Assembly (NCBI RefSeq): GCF_000384395.1
Contig: NZ_ARWE01000001.1
Location: 3,632,501-3,696,500, forward strand
DNA length: 64,000 bases
Reading direction: 5' to 3'
Source: Geopsychrobacter electrodiphilus DSM 16401
GTDB taxonomy: Bacteria > Desulfobacterota > Desulfuromonadia > Desulfuromonadales > Geopsychrobacteraceae
A model generated the notes under the pieces. That model was given only the letters and a program-made list of their open reading frames with translations. It was not told the DNA's origin and searched no databases. Of this stretch, positions 9,149-17,386 are shown piece after piece. Positions within the stretch are counted from its first letter, which is position 1, and each line of letters starts with the position of its first letter. Position numbers and translations under genes: made by a program.

Positions 9149-9861
9149 TGATTCAGATCTTCGATGACAAGGAGCAGCTGAGTCAGGCTGCGGCCAAACT
9201 GTTTGCTGAAGAGGCCTGCAAGGCCGTAGCCGCGCGCGGGCGCTTTTGCGTCGCCCTTGCGGGTGGCAGCACCCCGCGTCAGACCTATCATCAGCTGGCG
9301 CTCGCGCCGCTGTGCGAGCAGATCCCCTGGTCACAGGTCCACATCTTCTGGGGTGATGAACGCTGTGTGCCCGGAGATGACCCACGCAGCAACGCCCGCA
9401 TGGCCCACGAGGCGCTGCTTGACCGGGTGCCGATCCCCGCCGCACAGATCCATGCGATGACCTGCACTAGAAATCCCGAGGCCAGCGCAAGACGCTATCA
9501 AGCCCTGCTGCAGAAATTCTTTGAGCCTGATGCGCCGCGCTTCGACCTGATTTTGCTCGGTCTGGGGGAAGACGGCCACACCGCCTCGCTGATTCCGGGG
9601 ACTGCGGCGCCGCAGGAGCGCGTGCGGCTGGTTACCCCGGTGCAAAAACCGGGGGAGGACTTCAGCCGCCTCAGCCTGACCGCCCCGCTCATCAACCAGG
9701 CCCGGATGGTGGCCTTTCTGGTCTCAGGTCCGGCCAAAGCCAAAATTTTGCGCCAGGTCCAAGCCGGACCGCGCGATCAATTCCCTGCGCAGCTGATCGC
9801 CCCACTGAATGGTGACCTCTGCTGGCTGGTTGACAAGGCGGCAACGGAGCAGGCTTCCTGA
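9148..9861 (+). CDS. pgl: 6-phosphogluconolactonase (DevB/SOL type)
   Basis: This 237-residue protein hydrolyses 6-phosphogluconolactone and belongs to the NagB/RpiA-like fold. It shows the diagnostic ALAGGSTPRQTY near the start, FWGDERCVP, SNARMA and LGLGEDGHTASLIPG. The start codon overlaps the zwf stop by one base and the stop overlaps the DedA start by one base. With zwf and gnd it completes the oxidative pentose phosphate branch in one operon. Confidence 0.95.
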   Translation: MIQIFDDKEQLSQAAAKLFAEEACKAVAARGRFCVALAGGSTPRQTYHQLALAPLCEQIPWSQVHIFWGDERCVPGDDPRSNARMAHEALLDRVPIPAAQIHAMTCTRNPEASARRYQALLQKFFEPDAPRFDLILLGLGEDGHTASLIPGTAAPQERVRLVTPVQKPGEDFSRLSLTAPLINQARMVAFLVSGPAKAKILRQVQAGPRDQFPAQLIAPLNGDLCWLVDKAATEQAS

Positions 9862-10439
9862 TGGAGCTCTGGATTCAACAATTCGGGTATCTGGCAGTTC
9901 TGGTGGGAACCTTTCTGGAGGGGGAGACCATTCTGGTGCTGGCCGGGTTTGCCGCTCATCGCGGCTATCTGCATCTTTCCGGGGTCATTATCGCCGCGTT
10001 TATTGGCACCCTGTTCGGCGACCAGCTGTTCTTCTATCTGGGCTGGAAACACAGCGATTATCTGCTGAAGCGGCGCCCACACTGGCAGCCGCGCCTGGAA
10101 CGGGCTCAAAGGTTGATCCGCAACTATCAGATCTCGATTATGCTCGGGTTCCGCTTCCTCTACGGCTTACGCACCATCACGCCGTTCGCCCTCGGTATGA
10201 GTAAAGTGCCCTTACGCCTGTTTATCCCTTTTAACGTCATCGGTGCCCTGGTCTGGGCCGTTTTTTTTGGCAGCGCCGGCTACCTGTTCGGCCGGACCCT
10301 CGAAATCTTCCTGGGTGATGTAAAACGCTATGAGCGCTGGGCCTTTGCTGCGCTGATTGCTATTAGCTTGACAGGCTGGGTTATTTATCTGGTAAGACGG
10401 AAGCGCCATTCCGATCAAAACCCTGTGCCGAAAGCCTGA
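9861..10439 (+). CDS. DedA-family membrane protein
   Basis: This 192-residue protein has four to five hydrophobic segments and the DedA/SNARE-associated signature: GTFLEGETILVLAG near the N-terminus and FRFLYGLRTITPFALGMSK in the middle, with the conserved Arg residues. DedA proteins support membrane integrity, and some act as lipid transporters including undecaprenyl-phosphate recycling. It is coupled to pgl by a TGATG overlap, although its role suits the lipid genes that follow, so it may bridge the two groups. Confidence 0.9.
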   Translation: MELWIQQFGYLAVLVGTFLEGETILVLAGFAAHRGYLHLSGVIIAAFIGTLFGDQLFFYLGWKHSDYLLKRRPHWQPRLERAQRLIRNYQISIMLGFRFLYGLRTITPFALGMSKVPLRLFIPFNVIGALVWAVFFGSAGYLFGRTLEIFLGDVKRYERWAFAALIAISLTGWVIYLVRRKRHSDQNPVPKA

Positions 10440-10488
10440 TGCATATGCAAACAAGAAGACTCATCTTTCTCCTCTCCTCCGCGGCCCC

Positions 10489-11877
10489 ATGCCGATGACC
10501 TGGTTTTTATCCCATATTGTTCTGCTCCTCGGCTTCTGCCTGGCCCTGGTGGTGATTGCCCGGATGATCCGTCAGCGCCGCTCACCGGCAGGATCTCTGG
10601 CCTGGCTGCTTATCATGGTGCTTGTCCCCTATTTCGGGATTCCCCTGTACCTGATGTTGGGTGGACGCAAAACGCGCCGCCTGGCCGACAGCAAAACCGA
10701 CCTGGCGCTTCAGGATCAGCAATCGCCACCCCCGCAAGAAATCCCGGAGATTGATCGCCTGCTGCGCTCTTACGGTATTCCAGGCGCGAGTGCCGGCAAT
10801 CGGGTCCAGCTGTGTCTTTCGGGGGAAGAAGGGTATACCGCCCTGACGGAGCTGATCGATCAGGCGCGAGAGAGCCTCTGGGTCAGCACCTTCATCCTGT
10901 CTCCGGATGTGGTCGGCCGCGATATCATCGAACGGCTCGCGTGCCGGGCTGCGGCAGGGATCAAGGTGAAAGTGCTGCTCGATGGCGTCGGTTCGCTGCA
11001 CACCGGCAAACACGCCCTGGCACCACTGAGGCGCGCCGGTGGGGAGGTCGCTTTTTTCATGCCGGTCTTGCATCGCCCCTTTCGTGGCCGCACCAACCTG
11101 CGAAACCATCGTAAGGCCGTCATCGCCGACGATTTACGGGTCTGGGCCGGGGGAACCAATATCGCCGCCGAGTACATAGGCCCGATCCCGGTGCCAGAGC
11201 GCTGGTGCGATCTGTCTTTCCTGCTGGAGGGTCCTGCCACCCGGCATTATTTGAGCGTCTTCGATTCCGACTGGCAATTTGCCACCGGACGAGAACACAC
11301 TCCGCCGCAAAAATGTCCGCGATCCTCTACACCCGCCGGGAACGCCATTCTGCAGGTGGTGCCCTCAGGACCGGATGTTAATGGTGACCCGCTTTACGCC
11401 GCGCTGATTTCAGCCGTTTTTCAGGCAAGAGAACGTTTATGGATTGTGACCCCCTATTTTATACCCGATGAAACCCTGGCCGAGGCTCTGAATCTGGCCG
11501 CCCACCGTGGGGTCGATGTGCAGGTCCTGGTACCGGCAAAGTCGAATCATCGCCTGGCAGATATGGCGCGCGGTCCTTACCTCCGTGACCTGCAGGCCGC
11601 TGGTGGGCAGATTCAGCTCTACCAACCGGGAATGCTGCACGCCAAGGCTCTTCTGGCCGATAACCACCTGGCGATCCTCGGCTCGGCCAACTTCGACATG
11701 CGCAGCCTTTTTTTGAACTATGAAACGGGGCTTCTGATTTATAGTCCGTCTGAGATTAAACAGGTTCATGCCTGGATCGAGACCATCCTGCATGATTGCC
11801 GCTCCGGCATCGGGACAGTCGGCGTACTGCGCGACTTAAGCGAAGGTGTGGCAAGGATGCTGGCCCCCATGCTTTGA
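10489..11877 (+). CDS. cls: Cardiolipin synthase (phospholipase D family)
   Basis: This 462-residue protein has two N-terminal transmembrane helices (residues about 5-25 and 36-57, the PLDc_N region) followed by two phospholipase D domains. The catalytic HxKx4D motifs are H207-R-K209...D214 and a second HAKALLAD near residue 385, followed by LGSANFDMRS. This is the ClsA-type layout that condenses two phosphatidylglycerols, or PG with another head group. ATG 10495 is an alternative start two codons downstream. It is followed after 64 bases by an AcvB/VirJ-like hydrolase. Confidence 0.93.
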   Translation: MPMTWFLSHIVLLLGFCLALVVIARMIRQRRSPAGSLAWLLIMVLVPYFGIPLYLMLGGRKTRRLADSKTDLALQDQQSPPPQEIPEIDRLLRSYGIPGASAGNRVQLCLSGEEGYTALTELIDQARESLWVSTFILSPDVVGRDIIERLACRAAAGIKVKVLLDGVGSLHTGKHALAPLRRAGGEVAFFMPVLHRPFRGRTNLRNHRKAVIADDLRVWAGGTNIAAEYIGPIPVPERWCDLSFLLEGPATRHYLSVFDSDWQFATGREHTPPQKCPRSSTPAGNAILQVVPSGPDVNGDPLYAALISAVFQARERLWIVTPYFIPDETLAEALNLAAHRGVDVQVLVPAKSNHRLADMARGPYLRDLQAAGGQIQLYQPGMLHAKALLADNHLAILGSANFDMRSLFLNYETGLLIYSPSEIKQVHAWIETILHDCRSGIGTVGVLRDLSEGVARMLAPML

Positions 11878-11941
11878 ACGATGACACAGGGGGGTTATAC
11901 AACCGCGAAAACTTTGTGGTACATACCATTATGGAGAACAG

Positions 11942-13372
11942 ATGTTAAAAACAGCTTGTCATAAAAACAGACTGACTGGTGCCATGCTCATCGCTTGCCT
12001 GTTTCTGGGGGCCTGTTCAGCCTGGGGGAGCGAATCAACCCTTAAATATGGCCGTTTCGGCAAACTCACCCTCTATCAAACCTCGGCGCAGCCGAACCAT
12101 GTGGTGCTGTTCGTCTCCGGTGATGGCGGCTGGAATCTGGGCGTGATCGACATGGCCAGAAGTCTGGCTGGCCTCGATGCCCTGGTCGTCGGGATCGATA
12201 TCACCCATTACCTGCGCCAGCTTCGCCGCTCATCCGAGAACTGCTCTTACCCTGCAGCTGATTTCGAGAACCTGTCGAAGTTTATCCAGATGAAGCTGGG
12301 CTTCGAACACTACCAGACCCCGGTGCTGGTCGGCTATTCATCGGGCGCAACCCTGGTTTATGCCCTACTGGCCCAGGCGCCGCCAAACACCTTCCGCGGA
12401 GCCATTTCATTGGGTTTCTGCCCCGACCTGCCGCTCAACAAGCCCTTCTGCGCCGGTCACAGCCTGACGAGCAAACCCGATCCGGCGAATCACGGTTATG
12501 ATTTTCTCCCCACCTCTGAGCTTAAAAATCCCTGGATCGTCTTTCAGGGGACCATCGATCAGGTGTGTAACGCTGGCGCGGTCGAGACCTTTGTCAAGGG
12601 GGTCAACAATGCCGAAACGATCCTGCTGCCCAGGGTCGGCCACGGCTTTTCGGTCCAGAAAAACTGGCTGCCCCAATTTCGCGCGGCGTTCACCCGCCTG
12701 ATTGCATCGGACAAGAGCGGCAAGGCCACAGACCAACCGGCCTCCGTAGTCACAGATCTTCCCCTGATCGAGCTTCCTGCTAACGGCCCGGCCAGCAACC
12801 TGCTCGCGATAATTCTCAGCGGCGACGGCGGCTGGGCGTCCATCGATCGGGACATCGGCACAACCCTGGCGGCCAGAGGGATTCCAGTAGTCGGCCTCAA
12901 TACCCTGAGGTATTTCTGGACCCCCAGCTCACCGGAGCAGTCCGCCCGGGATCTCGAACGGATCCTGCGCCACTATATGTCAGCCTGGAAACGCGAGCGG
13001 GTGGTGCTGATCGGCTTTTCGCTGGGCGCCGACGTGCTGCCGTTCATGGCCAGCCGTCTGCCGGACAAGCTGCAATCCCGGATCGCGACAGTTGCACTGC
13101 TCAACCCGGGGAAAACGGCCAGTTTCGAATTTCACCTGAGCGACTGGATGGGCGGAGGCGGGCCCCCCGGGCGACCGATCGCCCCGGAACTTGCCCGACT
13201 GCAGGGACTGAACGTGCTCTGTGTCTACGGCAGGAACGAAAAAGACAGTCTCTGCCGTGACCTGAAACCAGACCGTCTGACCAAAAGCGTTGGGCTGGAT
13301 GGTGGGCATCACTTCGACGGAGACTACAAGAAACTGGTTGAGTTGATTTTGGCCGAGGTCGACACAAAATAA
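11942..13372 (+). CDS. AcvB/VirJ-like two-domain hydrolase lipoprotein
   Basis: This 476-residue protein begins with a signal peptide ending in a lipobox (LFLGAC), so it is probably a lipoprotein facing the periplasm. Two alpha/beta-hydrolase-like halves each start with an SGDGGW motif: LFVSGDGGWNLG near residue 58 and LSGDGGWASI near 297. Both have a nucleophile elbow, GYSSG in the first and GFSLG in the second. This duplication matches AcvB, whose Agrobacterium and Rhizobium members hydrolyse lysyl-phosphatidylglycerol; VirJ has only one such domain. GGAG lies ahead of the ATG. Its position after cardiolipin synthase supports a phospholipid head-group role. No MprF/LpiA-like gene is visible nearby. 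Confidence 0.82.
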   Translation: MLKTACHKNRLTGAMLIACLFLGACSAWGSESTLKYGRFGKLTLYQTSAQPNHVVLFVSGDGGWNLGVIDMARSLAGLDALVVGIDITHYLRQLRRSSENCSYPAADFENLSKFIQMKLGFEHYQTPVLVGYSSGATLVYALLAQAPPNTFRGAISLGFCPDLPLNKPFCAGHSLTSKPDPANHGYDFLPTSELKNPWIVFQGTIDQVCNAGAVETFVKGVNNAETILLPRVGHGFSVQKNWLPQFRAAFTRLIASDKSGKATDQPASVVTDLPLIELPANGPASNLLAIILSGDGGWASIDRDIGTTLAARGIPVVGLNTLRYFWTPSSPEQSARDLERILRHYMSAWKRERVVLIGFSLGADVLPFMASRLPDKLQSRIATVALLNPGKTASFEFHLSDWMGGGGPPGRPIAPELARLQGLNVLCVYGRNEKDSLCRDLKPDRLTKSVGLDGGHHFDGDYKKLVELILAEVDTK

Positions 13373-13390
13373 TTGATTCTGCGGGCTGCT

Positions 13391-13434
13391 CTCAGTTGCC
13401 GTCAAATGGGGGCATGCGCACTGACGGCAATGAG
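13391..13434. terminator. Hairpin between convergent genes, possible terminator
   Basis: TTGCCGTCA at 13396-13404 and TGACGGCAA at 13422-13430 form a perfect 9-bp stem, extended by a CTCA/TGAG pair with a bulge. It lies midway between the converging AcvB-like and patatin genes. There is no U-tract on either side, so intrinsic termination is uncertain. Confidence 0.4.
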
Positions 13435-13496
13435 CTTGTCATCGACCTCTACCCCTGCCAGGGATTCATGAATAAACCTCTCACCTCGCTTGATTT

Positions 13497-14651
13497 TTAA
13501 CCGGCCGCGGTAACCGGACCAAGCACTGCTACGATCTCAGCCAGTCGCGCTTCAGCATCAGATTCACCGATTTCAAGCAGTCGCTTCAAGTAACCAGGTT
13601 CAAACATAATCATACTCAGCCAATCAGGACTCAAGGTTCTGTGTGTCCCTATGCCTCGCATCAAATGGCGAAACAGCCCCGACAGATGAGCTTCAAATTG
13701 GCCGGAAAGTTCGCCGATATCGCAGGAAGGACGCAACATAAAGAGTTCAACCGGGGATGGCCCGGGATCTAACCCCTGAGGGATTTTACTGAGCAGAAAG
13801 TTGACCATCTCAAGCGACCGCGCGTCCTGATCGAGCACATCCAGAAAGACCGAATTCATCATCGTGCCCAGAATCTGAGCCGGGGGTGGATAACCATGCA
13901 CCATCGAAACATTTGCCTCTGCCATCGAGCGCTCATAGCGGGTCGAGATTACCAGAATTTTCCCGGCTCCCAGGTGCAGCGCTGGCGAGAGTGGAGCCGA
14001 TTGACGGATTCCGCCATCGCCGAACCAGTTGTCCCCAACCTGAACGGCCGGAAAAAAAAGCGGCAGGGCCGCCGAAGCCATAATGTGCTCTACCGTCACT
14101 TCGGTTGATACACTTCGCCGGTGCGGGCGTTCCCACATCCTCATCCCCCGTCCCTGAACCCAGGTCACTGCCTGTCCCGTCCCGTAATTGGTCCCGGTAA
14201 TCGCCAGGGCCTTCAGCGACCCCCGTCGCAGGTTCGCCCTGACCCCGGTCAAGAGGCCATCATGAGGAGCAAGTTGTTCCAGCAGCAACTTCAGCAGCGG
14301 AGAAGTATCCACCAGCCCACGGACTGAAGGAGAAATTCCCAGTCCGCCAAACAACAGATTGATTCCCCAGCGCGAGACGATTTTAGCCAGACTCCAACTG
14401 TCGGTACGAAAAACCTGTTCGACCTCAAGCCCCGACCACAACCTGGCAAGGTCAGCCACAGCCTCTGCAAAGCTCCCGCTATGGTTGGCGAGAAAAGCCG
14501 CATTGATTGCGCCTGCCGAAACGCCGGTTAAAATTGGAATCTGCAGCTCAGGATAATGTCTGGCAAGGCAGCGTAAAAACCCAACCTGATATGCTGCCCG
14601 GGCACCACCTCCGCTCAACACCAGAGCCAGATCATTTTTTAAATTTGCCAT
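13497..14651 (-). CDS. Patatin-like phospholipase
   Basis: This 384-residue lipid acyl hydrolase has the oxyanion motif GGGARA at residues 14-19, the nucleophile elbow GVSAG (Ser45) and the catalytic Asp in a DGG motif (GDGGIRQSAPL). These are the full Ser-Asp dyad elements of patatin/RssA-type esterases. No signal peptide is visible, so it is probably cytoplasmic or membrane-associated. ATG 14651 is preferred because the patatin fold begins right after it. A TTG-initiated extension from 14750 would add 33 residues without homology features. It is transcribed towards the AcvB-like gene and divergently from the VIT transporter. Confidence 0.88.
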   Translation of the reverse strand: MANLKNDLALVLSGGGARAAYQVGFLRCLARHYPELQIPILTGVSAGAINAAFLANHSGSFAEAVADLARLWSGLEVEQVFRTDSWSLAKIVSRWGINLLFGGLGISPSVRGLVDTSPLLKLLLEQLAPHDGLLTGVRANLRRGSLKALAITGTNYGTGQAVTWVQGRGMRMWERPHRRSVSTEVTVEHIMASAALPLFFPAVQVGDNWFGDGGIRQSAPLSPALHLGAGKILVISTRYERSMAEANVSMVHGYPPPAQILGTMMNSVFLDVLDQDARSLEMVNFLLSKIPQGLDPGPSPVELFMLRPSCDIGELSGQFEAHLSGLFRHLMRGIGTHRTLSPDWLSMIMFEPGYLKRLLEIGESDAEARLAEIVAVLGPVTAAG

Positions 14652-14892
14652 ATACTTATCTTCACTGACCTCGCGTGAGAAGAGCAACCCTCGTTGATCG
14701 ATAAGTGTACCTTTTTTTGCGCCACTGTTCTCGGCAAATAACTGACCCAATCGGCCTGAGACGGACAGGTTGTCCCTGATTTGGATTAAAATCTACCGGG
14801 TGAGTATGCTAATCTCCTCCAGCTGATTCTTTATGTGCGAAAGGTAAAAACCTGGCATGAAGATCTAACCGGAAAAAGCGAAAGGCTTGAGT

Positions 14893-15582
14893 ATGCGCCA
14901 CCTGGAAAATCACCGGACTCAACGCATCGGCTGGCTGCGCGCCGCCGTTATGGGGGCGAACGACGGGATTGTCTCGACCGCCAGCCTGATGGTCGGCGTC
15001 GCCGCGGCCCAGTCTACGCGCAGCAGTATTCTGGTGGCCGGGGTCGCTGGACTGGTGGCCGGCGCGATGTCCATGGCCGCGGGAGAATATGTGTCGGTCA
15101 GTTCGCAATCCGATACCGAGCAGGCCGACTTAACAAAAGAGCGACAGGAACTGCTGACCGATCCGGTCCATGAACTGGCTGAATTGACGGCTATCTATGT
15201 CGATCGGGGACTTGATGAGGATCTGGCGGGGCAGGTCGCAATCCAACTGACCAATCACAACGCGCTGGAAGCCCACGCCCGGGACGAACTGGGCATCTCC
15301 GAAATGACCACCGCGCGCCCGGTCCAGGCCGCACTGGCCTCTGCGGGCACCTTCGCGGTCGGGGCGGCCATGCCCCTGCTGATTTCGGTGCTGGTGCCGC
15401 TCAAGGCGATTATCCCAGCGATCTCTTTGACCTCGCTGGTATTTCTGGCCTTGCTGGGGGGAGTCTCTGCCCATGCAGGCGGGGCCGACCGGGGCAAGGC
15501 CGCAATCCGGGTCTGCTTCTGGGGGGCCCTGGCAATGGCGTTGACCGCAGGGGTCGGGGCACTCTTCGGAGTTGCAGCATGA
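14893..15582 (+). CDS. VIT1/CCC1-family metal transporter
   Basis: This 229-residue membrane protein has the family hallmarks: GANDGIVSTASLMVGVA in the first helix, AGAMSMAAGEYVSVSSQ in the second, a cytosolic acidic segment with repeated Glu (ELTAIYVDRGLDEDLA), and three further C-terminal helices. VIT/CCC1 proteins move Fe2+ or Mn2+ out of the cytosol by proton exchange. ATG 14893 follows an AAAGG motif; the TTG two codons earlier is less likely. About 140 bases separate it from the divergent patatin gene. Confidence 0.9.
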   Translation: MRHLENHRTQRIGWLRAAVMGANDGIVSTASLMVGVAAAQSTRSSILVAGVAGLVAGAMSMAAGEYVSVSSQSDTEQADLTKERQELLTDPVHELAELTAIYVDRGLDEDLAGQVAIQLTNHNALEAHARDELGISEMTTARPVQAALASAGTFAVGAAMPLLISVLVPLKAIIPAISLTSLVFLALLGGVSAHAGGADRGKAAIRVCFWGALAMALTAGVGALFGVAA

Positions 15583-15814
15583 CTCTTCGCCCCCAGTAAT
15601 CCCCCCGGCTCTAAGCCTGGAGTACAGCGGTAGCGCAATCCCAAACTACAGGTGCTGCCCAGGGCTGAGGCAAGATCTGCAGACCATGTCTTTACCTGAT
15701 CAAAAAATTATGCTACCCCCTTATCTGGTTTTTTTATAAGCACTGCCCTGTCGGCCGCTTAAGGGTTTGAGGCAGGCGAAGAATCGACCCTGTGGGTCTG
15801 ATCTCGGAGAGAAT

Positions 15815-16798
15815 ATGCGCCCCTCAAAACGACTGATGCCTTATCTGCTGGTCTTTTTCTACATTGTGCTGCAAAGCGCCAGCTGCATGGCCGCCGTTAC
15901 GGCCGCACCCGGTCAATCCGCCGGGAAAACTTCGGCGCTGACCCTGGGGCAGGCGGCGGTTCTGGGAGTGGTTGAGGGGCTGACAGAATACCTGCCGGTG
16001 AGTTCGACCGGGCATCTGCTGCTTGCGGAGCGAGTGATGGGGATCGGCGAGAGCGTCGCCCTCACCCCCGAAGAGCGCAAACGCACCAAGGAGGCCTCGG
16101 ATGCCTACACCATCTGCATTCAGGCAGGCGCGATCCTCGCGGTTTTCGGCCTCTACTTCCGCCGGGTCAGGCAGATGCTGCAAGGCCTGATGGGTAAAGA
16201 CGCCGCCGGACGCCAGCTGCTGACGAATGTCGTGGTCGGATTTCTCCCCGCCGCCGTCATCGGGCTGGCCTTCAATAAATTGATCAAATCCTACCTGTTC
16301 GGCACCTGGCCGGTGATTCTGGCCTGGTTTTTTGGTGGGCTGGCGATCCTCGCCGTCAGTTGGAGAAACAAACATAAAGAGACAGGTGCTCAGAGTGGGC
16401 TGTCGATCATGGAACTCAGCTGGCGCATGGCCCTGATCATCGGCTTCGCCCAGTGCATCGCCATGTGGCCGGGGGTCAGCCGCAGCCTGGTGACCATCGT
16501 CGGCGGACTGCTGGTCGGACTCACACTGTCGGCCGCCGTCGAATTCAGCTTTCTGCTCGGCCTGATCACCCTTTCCGCCGCCACCGCTTATGACGCGCTC
16601 AAACATGGTCAGGTCATGCTCCAGACCTTCGATGCCCTGTCTCTGGCCGTGGGCGTTTTCTTCGCCTTCGTTGCAGCTGTCCTGTCGGTAAAGTGGATGG
16701 TCGGCTACCTCAACCGTCACGGGCTGGCCATCTTCGGTTACTACCGCGTCGCTCTGGCGCTGGTGGCGGGGACGCTGTTAATGAACGGGGTATTGTAA
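15815..16798 (+). CDS. uppP: Undecaprenyl-diphosphatase UppP/BacA
   Basis: This 327-residue polytopic enzyme dephosphorylates undecaprenyl diphosphate to recycle the carrier for peptidoglycan and polysaccharide synthesis. It has EGLTEYLPVSSTGHLLL with the catalytic Glu/Ser/His residues and the second signature PGVSRSLVTIVGGL. Unlike the usual UppP of about 265-280 residues, it has a signal-like hydrophobic segment and linker of about 50 residues before the first conserved helix (MRPSKRLMPYLLVFFYIV start). CGGAGAG precedes ATG 15815. It converges on pagL with a 15-base gap. Confidence 0.93.
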   Translation: MRPSKRLMPYLLVFFYIVLQSASCMAAVTAAPGQSAGKTSALTLGQAAVLGVVEGLTEYLPVSSTGHLLLAERVMGIGESVALTPEERKRTKEASDAYTICIQAGAILAVFGLYFRRVRQMLQGLMGKDAAGRQLLTNVVVGFLPAAVIGLAFNKLIKSYLFGTWPVILAWFFGGLAILAVSWRNKHKETGAQSGLSIMELSWRMALIIGFAQCIAMWPGVSRSLVTIVGGLLVGLTLSAAVEFSFLLGLITLSAATAYDALKHGQVMLQTFDALSLAVGVFFAFVAAVLSVKWMVGYLNRHGLAIFGYYRVALALVAGTLLMNGVL

Positions 16799-16813
16799 TA
16801 ACAGCAGGCTGAA

Positions 16814-17386
16814 CTAGAAATATCGCCCGACCTGCAGGGTGAACGCGTTGATCCCGTGGTTTTCATGATAAAGGTTACCGTTAGACAGATGATAACCTCT
16901 GAAGGCCGCATACCAGCGTACCTTGTTCGATGACAGCCATTCACTGCCGATACCGGCTTGCGGATTAAAGTTGAGCCGCAAGCCCTGCCCTTCGACCTGA
17001 AAATCGCTGTAAACCAGGCCAATGCCCCCTTCAACATAGGGAGAGAGAGTCCGGGTCTCCAGGTTACGAAGATAGTAGAGGGCGAAGATATTGGCCGAGA
17101 CCAGCAATTTTTTACCCGCGGGGTCAGCGAACCCAACACTCCCCTCTATCTTAAACCTGAGAGGTTCCGGTGCAGGGTGCGGCATGATTTGTTCATAGTC
17201 GTAGAGCGCCATCAGGCTCAACTGCCCGATACGAAAGGCAGGTTGTGGAGCGTAACTGGTTCCATACACCATGGCCAGCCCAAGGTGTTGTGGCTGGTCC
17301 AGCGACACCGCGCCGACCGGAAACGGGGCAAGCAGGCATAAAGCGAGCAACAGACAGACCATAGGCCCTCCGGTCTTTGGCATCAT
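16814..17386 (-). CDS. pagL: Lipid A 3-O-deacylase, PagL-like
   Basis: This 190-residue protein has a signal peptide (residues about 1-26) and amphipathic beta strands ending in Phe, as in small outer-membrane barrels. Near the C-terminus GYHLSNGNLYHENHG supplies His166, Ser168 and Glu175, matching the His-Ser-Glu catalytic triad of PagL. PagL removes the 3-O-linked acyl chain from lipid A. The start codon overlaps the stop of the upstream KS-like gene by 4 bases (ATGA), so it is translationally coupled to the large lipid operon. That suggests outer-membrane acyl remodelling alongside delivery of the operon's product. Confidence 0.85.
   Translation of the reverse strand: MMPKTGGPMVCLLLALCLLAPFPVGAVSLDQPQHLGLAMVYGTSYAPQPAFRIGQLSLMALYDYEQIMPHPAPEPLRFKIEGSVGFADPAGKKLLVSANIFALYYLRNLETRTLSPYVEGGIGLVYSDFQVEGQGLRLNFNPQAGIGSEWLSSNKVRWYAAFRGYHLSNGNLYHENHGINAFTLQVGRYF

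Noticed and set aside
7817-9445. Long minus-strand open frame of 542 codons opposite zwf/pgl
   Set aside because: It is the antisense shadow of high-GC coding sequence with no domain signature; zwf and pgl are certain on the other strand.
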